Shown here piece after piece: positions 14,001-21,683 of a DNA stretch of 64,000 nucleotides. The DNA is from Plotosus lineatus. Taxonomy: Eukaryota > Chordata > Actinopteri > Siluriformes > Plotosidae. Where the stretch lies: assembly GCA_024760905.1 (NCBI GenBank), contig CM045745.1, forward strand, positions 4,953,782 through 5,017,781. The letters are read 5' to 3'. Each line of letters starts with the position of its first letter. Positions within the stretch are counted from its first letter, which is position 1. The translations under genes were made by a program, and so were the position numbers. The notes under the pieces are model-generated. The model saw only the letters and a program-made list of their open reading frames with translations. It was not told the DNA's origin and made no database searches.

Positions 14001-17000
14001 ATTAAGACGTCGTCTCTGTGATCTTTGTGTTTACAATGTTTTGCGGACTTTTGTAACCCTAAGCAAATATGGTTGGTCAGAAGCGTAAGCCTACTAGCAT
14101 GGGTGCAAGTTTTCCGGCATGTGCCGGAATTTCCGGTTTTCCCAAGACTGAATTAACTATCTGCTCGGATCAGCGCAATCTACCATGCATACTCAGTTAA
14201 GCGAAGAGAATTGTAAAATGAATGAAAACCCGAATCCAGAAAAGAAAGAGAACTCTCCGCTCTGCTGATGAGTCACATCAGTGCAGGCTAAGGACTAAAC
14301 GAGTATTCAACGGCGCCCTTGCTCACTTGAAAGACCGGAAGTCCGGATAATCTCAAGCACAAGCAAGAGAACTACTAGGTGGAGCAGCTCACGTATTTTA
14401 AGCGTTCATTAGCTGTTTTAAGCTTCATGTAAAGTGACTCGGCTCAGCTTCATGTAAAGTGACCATCCGTCGACCATCGGAACCATTTACAAGCAGAAAG
14501 ATTGCGTTATAAAGAATGTTAAAGGTTATATTTGATACTGTTTTTGATATTTGATGAGTGAATGTGATTAAAATTTATCTATTTGAAATTATTTTGCTTG
14601 AATTTAATTTATTTTAAATAAATGTTGATATTATTTTGATATTATTTTACAATGTTATGTTTATGATTGATTTAGGGGTGTTTTATGAGATACGGTAATG
14701 GTATTTATGGATATAGTACAGTATTAACATCATACATCACTGGAACATACTGTAACAACTTGCGTTTTTTTTCAACTTACATTCGGCCGTCCAGAACCAA
14801 ACAAAAACGTAAGTTGGTGAACATCTGTACAGTAAAGAATAGTAGTTTTAAATTAACTCTGAATGCTTCATATGCAAGAACCGGAGAGCATGCTACCAAA
14901 ACGCAAAGCAATAAAAAAACCTGTGAATCAATAGCAAGTCAAAATCTTTTACATTTACATTTACATGGGTAGTAGAAGTTTAGTGGTTAATGCGATGCAT
15001 TGTTGTTGTTATTGTTGTTGTTCCTTCTAAGTCGAAGATGACCGTGACTTCCTATCAGATCGATGATCTGCGGTATGGGTGAAGTCATGCCTTGCACTCG
15101 ACTTGGAATTAAGTGAGGAAGAGTTGCGCACATTGTCAGCCTCACTCTCTCGTCACGAGTCTGAGTCCGGTGGCATGACATAGTCGAGACAGCTGGAGAT
15201 AAGTCAGGATGCAGTGGATGGCCAGCAGTGTCCTATGTGATTCACTATGCCCTCGTTGCGCTCCATGACAATTTGCTGGCCCGCCTTCTTGTCTGCTGAA
15301 CCAATTAGGTGATTTCTTCCGCACAATCAGCCAGACCCAGACGTTGCATGCGTAGGTAGACAGGTCCTTCTCTAACCGACTGTCTTGTGGCATGCACACA
15401 TGACAGTGGAGACTCATGGTGGCTGGGACACCTAACCCCATCACAGGTCCAAAGGACCTAAGGGCAGTGGGCAGGTCCTTTGGACCTGTGATGGGGTTAG
15501 GTGTCTGGTCTAGGGGTCTGGGTTTAGTGGTTAATACGATGCATTACTGATTTGAAGGTCAGCGGTTCGATCCCCACTATCACCACTGTTGGGCCCTTGA
15601 GTAAGGCCCTTAACTAGGCTTAATTAGGCCCCCAATTGCTCAACTGTATAAACAAAATTATAATTGCAAGTCGCTCTGGATAAGAGCATCTGCCAAATGC
15701 TGTAAATGTAAAATCTTTTACTCATACAAACGAAGAAATACAAAACTCCCCTGTTTACACAACTACTCTTTCTCCTCCTGTGACCCCACATACCCAGAGT
15801 TCTTTCATGACCAAATTAGGGTACGACCACATTGAATGTTGTCCAGCTGGCGTGTGCTTGACATGTAGAAATTTCATACCAATTCAGACCTGAAACCTCT
15901 GTCAAAGGGCTGAATTTGGCAAAAACAAAGACAAGAATCAGTTCTTCATGATTCTAAGGTTGGACTTAAACTGGGTCTTTTCTGCATGCTGAGCACACTG
16001 CTCCACGGAAGTGAAACATGGGCGTAATACTCCTGTCAGGAACGCTGACAGAACAGCTTACTTCTCTGCTGCCGCAGAAGGATCCTTGGTATTTTATGAC
16101 AGGACTGTGCTCTTAAACAGGAATATTCTAGCTAAGGCAGGAACCGCCTGCATGTTTGCCGTGCTCACAAAAAGCTACTTGGGTTGGCATGGTCATGACA
16201 GTTGTATGCAAGATGGCAGAATATCTAATATACCACAATATTCGGTACAACATACTTGCTACTGGCTCCAGAGCTGCAGGAAGGTCTGTTCTCCACTATA
16301 AAGATGAATGCAAGCGGGACTTCAAAGAAGGCAACATTGCTACTGCAGTCTTAAAACCAGAAGCCACAGATTGTGGCAGCTGGAAACTCACCATAAAGTG
16401 GGTTATCTTTTGTTTTGTTTTTTTGCCTTAATTTATTCATTCATTCATTCATTCATTCATTCATTATCTGTAACCACTTAATGCTAATCAGGGTTGTGGG
16501 GAGGCTGGCACACATACCAGACAACCCTGGACAAGGGCAGAGTACACCCTGGATGGCTCACCAGTCAATCGCGGGCAAAAACACACTGGTGGCTATGCAG
16601 CTCTTCTTGTCGAAAGTCAGCAATGTTTTTTTTTACATGAACCTCACACTACAGACAGTGAGCGACATGGCCGACCTTTGATAACCCAGTTAGCTGCACT
16701 GGGGAGGACAGTGACAACCTGAGGAGAGTGGGTCTTGAACCTCCCAACCTTGGGATCAGTGATCCAGGCCGCCACTGCCCCTCCGCCCTAATTTAGTCGT
16801 ATCCAATTCCCACCCCTATCAGAGGACCACCATCAACCAGGAATGGGCATAAGCATGCACATGCTCCCCCCCATGACATGCAATGCTGCCAACCTCATCT
16901 TTATAAACTGCTGTGCATGTGTATTCAGAGGGGACCTAACACACTCGGAGGGAAAGCAATATCCATCCCCTCGTAAAAATAAACTAACAGACACCCATGA

Positions 17001-17059
17001 TTGGCAGGTGATTACTGTCACACTGTCAATGACAGAAAATCAAGCGTATGCCATCCCTG

Positions 17060-17115
<56 letters not shown>

Positions 17116-20100
17116 ATCTAATTAGTTCCTATGAACTCCTAGTGAAGAATGATTGCAGCATCAACCTGGATTCAAACACCAAGTTGGCCATCATGACAGA
17201 AGAGCAGTGGAGGGGCAGTGGCAAGAAAGGACACACAGATGAAACAGAGAAAAGTCAATGCCTACACATGGACTACACACACCAAGCTTTGCACCTGCAG
17301 TAACAATAACAAGACCTGTCGCTCAAAAATTTGTCTGAACAGCTACAGCAGATGCGAAATTTCCTCCAAAAGATTGATTCCAATGTCTTTTGAGACAGAC
17401 GGAAGCCAACAACACAGATTAGCCTCATGCTTCATTGGTTGGCAGTATGATGTGGCCACAGCGTCAGGCTGAAATTTATGTTTAATTACTGTATGTGTTT
17501 ACCACCATCATTTGAATCCAAAAGATGGGGGCAGTGATGGTCTAGTGGGGGGCAGTGATGGTCTAGTGGTATAGGGCGCTGGATCGCTGATCCAAAGATT
17601 GGGGGTTCGAGTCCCACTCTCCACAAGGTTGTCACTGTCCCCCCCAGTGCAGCTAACTGGGTTATCAAAGGCGGGCCATGTCGCTCACTGTCTATGGTGT
17701 GAGGCATGTAAAAGAACCATTGCTGACTTTCGTAAAGAGTAGGCTGCAAAGCCGTTGGCTTGTTTCTGTCCCTTGCTAAAGGGTTGTGACAGGAAGGGCA
17801 TCCGAAGTAAAAACCTCTGCCAAATCAAATGTGCGAATCAGATGATTCGCTGTGGCGACTCCCGAGAAAGGGAAAAAGCCGAAAGAGAAGAAGATTTGAA
17901 TCCAAAAGATCAATAAGATGCTTTTAATGTATGTGCACGTACTCTAGGTGGGACAGTATATTGGTCACTAGAGTGTTTGTGTCCTTTGTTTCTGTCCTTT
18001 GTATAGTATGACTCACAGTCTTCATGTGCCAGTCTTTCTGCCTCCTTCTCCAGCTTTAGCCTCTCCTCATCCACCTCCATCACACACTGTAACGCTGTCT
18101 TCTCACTGGGAGCCATTTCGCGTGTCAAATGATAAATGTCTATGTGCTCTGGGATAGGAACCTCTCGATGGCCAATAGCAGACAGGAGCATCGATTTACC
18201 TGTTGTAAGGAATGTTAGGGGGAAAAGATTATATTTTGTCTTGTTCAGTTATTTGCTCAACTGATGGTTCTTCCAAAAGAATGAAAACATTTATGATATC
18301 AGTCATACTCAAACATCAGAGTCATCAGTATTAGAGTTCATACCAACAAACCATGGTTTAAGTATTTACCACTATATGTTTGTCATTTCTTAAAAGACTA
18401 CCGTACAATCCGCACCTGTCCCATTCAGGCCAATGAGACCATAGCGTCTGCCTGAGTTCAGTTCCAAGCTTGTGTCACTCAGTAGCTCCTGCCCATGGAA
18501 GGTCAGTGAAAGACTGCTGATGTGAACATCTGTACTGTTGGGGTGTGACGCCAATACACCTGTAACTGCCCGAGCTTCTATCTTCCTTAGTTCAAACTCA
18601 TCTAGCCCTTTAGCCAAGGATGAAACATCTGAAACACAGGAACACAGCTGAAGAGTTTATAGAAGAAAAAACACAACATAAGAGTTCTTTATTTACTTGA
18701 TATTTTTGTGAATATATCCTTGAGTATATATGAATATTACGCCCAATCAACCTGGGGTGCTCTGTGCAAGTTACACTATAGAAACTCTCTTCATTTATGC
18801 ACACGCTATGGCCAGGATGCCGTGCCCTGTTCTTGGAAATATTCCTCCCTTAACCTTTTACTGGGCAATGCGGCCAAAAGCGGCCAATCGGGCAAAACGT
18901 CTGAAAGCAACACTGCTACTTTCACTTTCATATCCAGAACCTTGCAAGACTACCGTTTGTACACTTCCGGCTTATCTGAATCTTTGATATTCGAGGCGCT
19001 TTCAGAAAGCTTTCAAAATTGGGTGGTTTTTTTTTTTTTTTTTTCAGATTTATTCTTTTTTTTTTGTCCTCAAAGTATAGGACTATATGTACGTAGCATG
19101 TGGAGATGCAAGTTTTGTAAGGATGCCTGCTTCCCTCAGCACCTTGGCAGCCAGTAAGCTGGATAGTTTGTGCAAATAATGTGTGTATATAGTGCATATA
19201 CAGCAGGCCCTCGATATTCACGGGGATTCGGTTCTGGCCGCTCTCACTAATGAAGAAAATCCGCGAGTTCTGTACCCGGAAGTAAAACCCCATGTATCAT
19301 ATTTCATGTGCGAACAAGCAACCGGAAGTAAAATTCTGTGTATCTATTACATGTGCTAAAATATGCTTCTTAAACAAATTCTATAGACAGTCTTACTCAT
19401 TCATACAGTATTAATGTAGTAAAATGTAGTGATGATTAAGAAAAACTTTTCAATTTTTACTGTTATATTTATTGATGATAAAATATAAACATTATACAGC
19501 ATATACTGTTGTGAAGCACTAGTATTGAAGTCTTTTTCAATTATTATTCCAGTACAGTACATAAGTTAATTCTTAGAATGTTTGTGAGTGAGATTTTATG
19601 TTCTGTAGCATGTTTAACAAACGATATCAAAAGGATAAACTTTATGACACGTCATGTCCTTTTACACTGAACGTGACGTCTCCAAGATGGCGCTGCCTAG
19701 AGTTCTCAGAGTCAAATTGGTTCTTTGTTCATTTTAATTTGTTTTATTTGTTTGTTCATGTTTTGCACTATGCTCTTCTATGACCGGTCGGCCCTACTAC
19801 AGCTATGAGATCGGAGTCTTCTGAAGTTTAGCACCTACCATGCTCAACTCCTATCCTGAGCTAATATGCTATGGTAGCTCAAAACATAAACAAATTGACT
19901 CTCCGAACTCCGTGACGTCGCCCTCTAGGCGGCACCATCTTGGAGACGTTCTATGCAAAAGGACATGAAGCGTAATAAAGTTTATCCTTTTGGTATTGTT
20001 TGTTAAACATGCTACAGAACATAAAATCTCACACACAAACATTTTAAACATTAACTTAGATACTGTACTGGAATAATAATTGAAAAATACTTTAATACAA

Positions 20101-20997
20101 CAGTTCAGAGGAAACTGTCGTGTCTTCATGAGAAAGTTTTATTTCTTCAGAAGAGACATACAAAGTTTTCTATCGCTTAGCCAGAGAAGACACACAGCGT
20201 TTGCGTGGCATCATAGAGCTTAACTGGTAATTGAAACACTAAAAAAAGAGGCTCATTGACAACTTGTGCGCGAATGAGGAAAAAGGGGCATCACATCATC
20301 TCAATCAATCATCAGGAAAGAGGACAGTCATTGGCTGAATTTGAGTGATGTGTCAGTTGCTCGGCAGTCCGTGAATACTCAAACCGTGAGTGTAAAACCG
20401 CGAATAGTCAAGGGCCTACTGCATCTGATAAATCACAAACTTTTTTCTTTTTTTGTAAATATTTGTGTTCAGACTTGAATAAGCATTGAATACCTGAAAA
20501 GTATGCCTCAGGAAACACATATAATAAAGTTGGCTTCATTTCCTGTTATTTTACTTTGTATTTCATTTAAATATGTTCACTAACACCAAAGATATGGTAT
20601 AACCCTAAATGTCACAAAAATCCTAAAAATCTGGTCTGCACAGAGCTAGAAAATGGAATGCCCAGTAAAGGGGAAAGACTTTCTCTCCAAACATGATCAT
20701 GCGCACCTGCCTTAAAGACCTAAACGATTTTCAGAAAAAGGGTTAGGTATCACTGGTCTGTCTGTCTGTCTTCCTTTCGGCTTTTTCCCTTTTACTCGGG
20801 AGTCGGTCTATTATATAAAAGTCATTTTTCACTTCGGTCAGTGCAATTTAAATTAACACACCTCCGTTTGTCTCCCCATTTGGATCCAGACCATTTTCCG
20901 CTGGCTGCTCCACTTCCTCGTGCTTTTTGACTCGCTGACGAGCTTTGGCTGCTTCTTTCTTCTTGGCAGCCTTCTTCTTGGCAAGGTCTGAAGGCAT
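615..20997 (-). CDS. abcf2: abcf2, ATP-binding cassette subfamily F member 2 (partial: N-terminal 440 codons, 10 exons)
   Basis: ABC-F proteins have two soluble ABC ATPase domains and no membrane segments; members act on ribosomes and translation. The coding parts join as complement(20862-20997, 18416-18628, 18017-18199, 13204-13375, 13004-13099, 7753-7855, 7033-7128, 5033-5152, 4172-4261, 615-725). Total is 1320 nt, exactly 440 codons, no stop, all introns GT-AG. Visible marks: lysine-rich start [14 protein letters not shown]; Walker A GLNGTGKS (residues 112-119); signature FSGGW (223-227); Walker [13 protein letters not shown] (about 243-254); linker around 268-373; second Walker A GPNGAGKS (424-431). 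The human protein is about 620-630 residues, so roughly 190 residues, including the second signature and Walker B, lie beyond the left edge. Introns are loaded with transposons but the exons look intact, so this reads as a working gene. The paralogue (abcf2a or abcf2b) cannot be decided here. Confidence 0.96.
970..2400 (+). mobile_element. Degraded Harbinger (PIF) DNA transposon remnant
   Basis: Plus-strand fragments match the start of Harbinger nucleases: [19 protein letters not shown] at about 1788-1844, then [19 protein letters not shown] at about 2019-2075. Between them about 175 bp are inserted that resemble (inverted) the sequence at 61074-61190. The AAG/AGG purine run (1709-1770) lies inside the upstream reading frame. 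The catalytic part is missing. No clear ends were seen. Confidence 0.6.
1709..1770 (+). repeat. (AAG)n-(GGA)n purine repeat
   Basis: GAA units run into GGA units, encoding poly-Glu or poly-Gly in the Harbinger remnant frame. Expansion probably broke the frame. Confidence 0.85.
2602..3707. mobile_element. TA-flanked pogo/Tigger-like element hosting a SINE C
   Basis: Inverted ends CAGTGATACCTCGAGATATG (2602) and CTTGAGGTATTCACTG (to 3707), with TA at 3708. The left flank is TG, probably a mutated TA. SINE C at 2815-3109 sits inside. No transposase frame is left. Confidence 0.65.
2815..3109 (+). mobile_element. SINE C (tRNA-derived), intact copy
   Basis: The head has A box GGTGTAGTGGTTAGG and B box GTTCGAATCC, and the tail ends in TTTACATTTACC. 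A perfect 14-bp duplication flanks it (2801-2814 and 3110-3123). The second copy in the window is at 50738-51408. Confidence 0.85.
3708..4171. other. abcf2 intron, no recognised element
   Basis: AT-rich sequence with a poly-T run (3711-3724). I see nothing else. Confidence 0.6.
4172..4261 (-). CDS. abcf2: abcf2 exon (residues 374-403)
   Basis: Acceptor CATCCTGCAG, then [20 protein letters not shown] and [10 protein letters not shown], the start of ABC domain 2. Donor ACG|GTGAGT at 4171; 30 codons, phase 0. Confidence 0.94.
4833..4978 (+). mobile_element. SINE F (tRNA head with L2-type body), internally deleted
   Basis: Head GCACGGTGGCGTAGTGATTA and a degenerate B box. It jumps to the GCACATTAGGCTAACTGGCT block seen in longer F copies and ends at the (TG)23 repeat. 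Confidence 0.7.
4979..5024 (+). repeat. (TG)23 microsatellite next to an abcf2 splice donor
   Basis: It reads (CA)23 on the abcf2 coding strand and starts nine bases into the intron after the exon 5033-5152. Confidence 0.95.
5033..5152 (-). CDS. abcf2: abcf2 exon (residues 334-373)
   Basis: Acceptor TCTCATCGTAG, then [20 protein letters not shown] and [20 protein letters not shown], the linker end. It is 40 codons, phase 0. The donor AAG|GTTGAA is a weak match, and a (CA)23 tract on the coding strand starts at the ninth base of the intron. Confidence 0.93.
5605..5875 (-). mobile_element. SINE A, head missing
   Basis: From the RTE-type tail (CTTTCGGCTTTTTCCC) through the body to GCAGCTAACTGG on the minus strand. 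The tRNA head is missing, and it abuts the SINE B tail at 5876. Confidence 0.8.
5876..6170 (-). mobile_element. SINE B adjoining a truncated SINE A
   Basis: Minus-strand copy with L2-type tail (CCTAATTAGGATTAAGCGG) and tRNA-like head ending CAGTGGTGGTGTGGTAG. The join falls in the G-rich part of the SINE A body. Confidence 0.75.
6236..6640 (+). mobile_element. SINE E-like repeat, plus strand
   Basis: It shares the TGGCTGGGAGTC and GCAGCTAATTGGCCAAGCTC blocks and the tail GGATACAACTAAATTAGGGA with minus-strand copies at 16.8 and 38.7 kb. The family name is my own. The tRNA origin is likely but weak in this copy. Confidence 0.55.
6641..7032. other. abcf2 intron, nothing recognised
   Basis: AT-rich, with no repeat family or reading frame I can support. 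The same holds for most of 7129-7752. Confidence 0.6.
7033..7128 (-). CDS. abcf2: abcf2 exon (residues 302-333)
   Basis: Acceptor TTTCCTTTCAAG, then [20 protein letters not shown] and [12 protein letters not shown], the start of the inter-domain linker of ABC-F proteins. Donor AAG|GTAAAA at 7032. It is 32 whole codons, phase 0 on both sides. Confidence 0.93.
7753..7855 (-). CDS. abcf2: abcf2 exon (residues 267-301)
   Basis: Acceptor TTTCTCCCCAG, then [20 protein letters not shown], with the H-loop histidine in LISHSQ, and [14 protein letters not shown]. Donor ACA|GTAAGA at 7752; phase 0. Found by reading the strand directly; it is only 103 nt. Confidence 0.93.
7890..8197 (-). mobile_element. 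SINE B with target-site duplication
   Basis: L2-type tail on the left (TTTTCTGCACCGCTTAATCC), tRNA-like head on the right. The 11-bp duplication CCATCAATATT is at 7879-7889 and 8198-8208. It lies 35 bp from an abcf2 splice acceptor. Confidence 0.85.
8303..8674 (+). mobile_element. SINE A, full length, with doubled A-box head
   Basis: A perfect 20-bp duplication (8283-8302 and 8675-8694). The head GGGGCAGTGGTGGTCTAG is repeated twice in tandem. It is followed by B box GGTTCGAGTCC, the shared A/B body (GCAGCTAACTGGGTTATC), and the RTE tail GATTCGCTGTGGCGAC to GCCGAAAGG. Confidence 0.93.
9270..12555 (-). mobile_element. RTE-like LINE, long copy 1 (pseudogenic)
   Basis: Read on the minus strand. 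The 5' part is near 12.55-12.34 kb. Next is an apurinic endonuclease domain ([21 protein letters not shown], about 11.84-11.52 kb). The reverse transcriptase follows: [20 protein letters not shown] near 10.4 kb, motif A FVDLEKAY near 10.2 kb and FADD near 9.93 kb. The C-terminal [16 protein letters not shown] region is near 9.5 kb. The 3' tail TGTGGCGGCCCTTGAAGGGA is near 9.3 kb. Frameshifts and stops break the frame. Clade RTE (Rex3 or Expander type) is my best guess from the protein style. Confidence 0.85.
11869..12123 (+). mobile_element. 5'-truncated fragment of a different LINE inside LINE copy 1
   Basis: It is flanked by a 14-bp duplication (11855-11868 and 12124-12137, two mismatches). 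The plus-strand frame ends a LINE protein: [20 protein letters not shown] and [20 protein letters not shown], stop, then an (AAG)n tail. The uninterrupted site is seen at 31790-31800 in LINE copy 2. The cysteine-histidine pattern fits the C-terminus of a jockey- or RTE-like polymerase. Confidence 0.85.
12676..13003. other. abcf2 intron; remnant of a pogo-like element
   Basis: 12720-12870 resembles, inverted, 46075-46200. A left-end-like CAGTAAGCCCTTGTCCATTC sits at about 8972, so the hAT element at 9079 probably lies inside an older pogo-like element spanning about 8972-12890. Confidence 0.45.
13004..13099 (-). CDS. abcf2: abcf2 exon with first Walker B (residues 235-267)
   Basis: Acceptor ATTTTCAG, then [20 protein letters not shown], holding the Walker B aspartate and catalytic glutamate, and [11 protein letters not shown]. 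Donor AAATC|GTATGT at 13003; phase 2. Confidence 0.94.
13204..13375 (-). CDS. abcf2: abcf2 exon with first ABC signature (residues 178-235)
   Basis: Acceptor TTTACATGTAG, then [35 protein letters not shown] and [17 protein letters not shown], the ABC signature helix of domain 1. Donor GCCAG|GTACAC at 13203; phase 2. Confidence 0.95.
13497..13748 (-). mobile_element. SINE F, minus strand
   Basis: L2-type tail (AAACTGCTTAATCCTAATAG), middle block and tRNA head (GCTAACCACTACACCACC). Diverged. Confidence 0.7.
13833..14827. mobile_element. TA-flanked Tigger-like element with transposase start
   Basis: Ends CAGACGCTCCCCGACTTACG and AACGTAAGTTGGTGAACATC..TG with TA on both sides (13831-32, 14828-29). 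A plus-strand ATG near 14069 starts [10 protein letters not shown], shared with 26459-27213. The interior (about 14100-14400) was replaced by half of a fold-back element. Confidence 0.75.
14970..15712 (+). mobile_element. SINE D with fish-typical tail, plus an insertion
   Basis: The head TTTAGTGGTTAATACGATGC at 15526, B box GGTTCGATCC and tail GTCGCTCTGGATAAGAGCA to TGTAAATG form a SINE ending at 15712. A second head fragment at about 14980-15000 is cut off. Unrecognised DNA (15001-15500), ending in a perfect hairpin, lies between. Confidence 0.65.
15427..15505. repeat. Perfect 33-bp inverted repeat (13-nt loop)
   Basis: Arms 15427-15459 and 15473-15505 are exact reverse complements, starting GACACCTAACCCCATC. 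The loop is AAGGGCAGTGGGC. Confidence 0.95.
15985..16411 (+). pseudogene. LINE 3' coding remnant (not the RTE family)
   Basis: Plus-strand frames broken by shifts give LLHGSETWA, then [20 protein letters not shown] and [13 protein letters not shown]. These are typical of the C-terminus of fish non-LTR polymerase proteins (GRP.LRYKDVCKRDLK). No tail or duplication is visible. Confidence 0.65.
16436..16784 (-). mobile_element. SINE B inserted in the tail of SINE E
   Basis: (ATTC)n tail start, L2 tail, body, tRNA head. The 11-bp duplication GCCTTAATTTA / GCCCTAATTTA is at 16425-16435 and 16785-16795. The right copy continues into the SINE E tail. Confidence 0.82.
16785..17130 (-). mobile_element. 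SINE E-like repeat, minus strand
   Basis: It starts with the tail ATTTAGTCGTATCCAATTCC, contains ACACACTCGGAGGGAAAG, and is cut by a (GA)n run at 17062-17113. The same family occurs at 80-340, 6236-6640 and 38715-39100. Confidence 0.6.
17062..17113 (+). repeat. (GA)n microsatellite, about 26 units
   Basis: An uninterrupted GA run in the SINE E copy. Confidence 0.95.
17527..17893 (+). mobile_element. SINE A, full length, second copy with doubled head
   Basis: A perfect 17-bp duplication (17510-17526 and 17894-17910). The head GGGGGCAGTGATGGTCTAG is doubled as in the copy at 8303. The A/B body and RTE tail follow, ending AAGAAG. Confidence 0.93.
18017..18199 (-). CDS. abcf2: abcf2 exon (residues 117-178)
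   Basis: Acceptor CTTACAACAG, then [10 protein letters not shown] completing Walker [19 protein letters not shown], and [13 protein letters not shown]. Donor GACT|GTGAGT at 18016; phase 1, giving a serine codon split with the next exon. The SINE A copy at 17527-17893 lies about 120 bp downstream in the following intron. Confidence 0.95.
18416..18628 (-). CDS. abcf2: abcf2 exon (residues 46-117)
   Basis: Acceptor TGTTTCAG, then a frame continuing from phase 1 that includes [19 protein letters not shown] and [12 protein letters not shown], the first half of the N-terminal Walker A loop. Donor ACAG|GTGCGG at 18415; phase 1. The strong match to human ABCF2 begins here. Confidence 0.95.
18629..19200. 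other. abcf2 intron, mostly unrecognised
   Basis: It has two poly-T runs (19025-19044, 19056-19065) and no supported gene or repeat. Confidence 0.6.
19201..20421. mobile_element. pogo-like element with a long fold-back core
   Basis: Ends CAGCAGGCCCTCGATATTCA and CAAGGGCCTACTG, with TA at the left and CA at the right. Inside, about 19525-19735 and 19865-20100 are inverted copies (for example ATGTTCTGTAGCATGTTTAA and its complement), with a centre of about 130 bp. Confidence 0.7.
20758..20806 (-). mobile_element. SINE A tail fragment
   Basis: Only (TGTC)n, CTTTCGGCTTTTTCCC and GGGAGTCG remain. It lies about 55 bp from the first coding exon of abcf2. Confidence 0.75.
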
Positions 20998-21016
20998 GAC
21001 TTCAGAGCTCTGGGGA
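20862..21016 (-). CDS. abcf2: abcf2 exon with start codon (codons 1-45)
   Basis: The acceptor TCTTTCTGTGCAG precedes position 21016 and the ATG occupies 20997-20995, so 19 nt of 5' UTR are in this exon. It encodes [20 protein letters not shown] and then an acidic, poorly conserved stretch ending NGETNG. The donor GTGTGT starts at 20861; phase 1. The upstream acceptor implies at least one more 5' non-coding exon to the right. Confidence 0.93.
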
Positions 21017-21299
21017 CTGCACAGAAAGATGACATGTTAATGGCGTACGTATTATCATTCTTAGATGACAATAACCATTTGCAATGAGGCAACCTGTGAC
21101 ACACTACAAGGTCAAAGGTATATGTACACCTGATCTTCATACTTTAGGTGATATGTTTAAAGCAGACAATTGAGTCTTTAATTTCCCCTTCACTGGAACT
21201 AAGGGGCATAACCATGTTCTAACATGACAATGCCCGTATGCACAAAGCAAGCTCATAGAATACATTTACGTTCAAATTCACTCGAGACTAAGAACAATC

Positions 21300-21420
21300 A
21301 TTCATTCATTTTCTGAACCGCTTAATCCTAATTGTGTCACGGGGAGGCTGGCACCCATCTCAGCCAACTCTGGGCGAGGGCGGATTACACCCTAAACAGC
21401 TCTCCAAGCCATCATGGGGT

Positions 21421-21486
<66 letters not shown>

Positions 21487-21625
21487 CCATTTATGCTCAC
21501 ATTCACCAGGGACGAAGAACAATCAATTAGCCTAATTTGCATGTGTTTGTACCATGGGAGACAACCAGGGTACCTAGAGGAAACCCACACAGGCACAGAA
21601 AGAACATGCAAACTACCTCATTGAG
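21300..21625 (-). mobile_element. SINE F with internal (CA)30
   Basis: L2 tail (CTGAACCGCTTAATCCTAAT), (CA)30 at 21424-21483, then CACACAGGCACAGAAAGAAC and related middle-block sequence. The head is missing. Confidence 0.75.
21424..21483 (+). repeat. (CA)30 microsatellite
   Basis: A perfect dinucleotide run, on the plus strand, in the intergenic region. Confidence 0.97.
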
Positions 21626-21683
21626 CGTGGGAAATAGGGAAGACATTTCAGCATTCCTCATGCATAGATCTGGGAATTAAAAA

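Noticed and set aside
18390..18415. Reading abcf2 past residue 117 into ADCTVVF
   Set aside because: This is intron sequence after ACAG|GTGCGG; the next exon restores Walker A as GKS.
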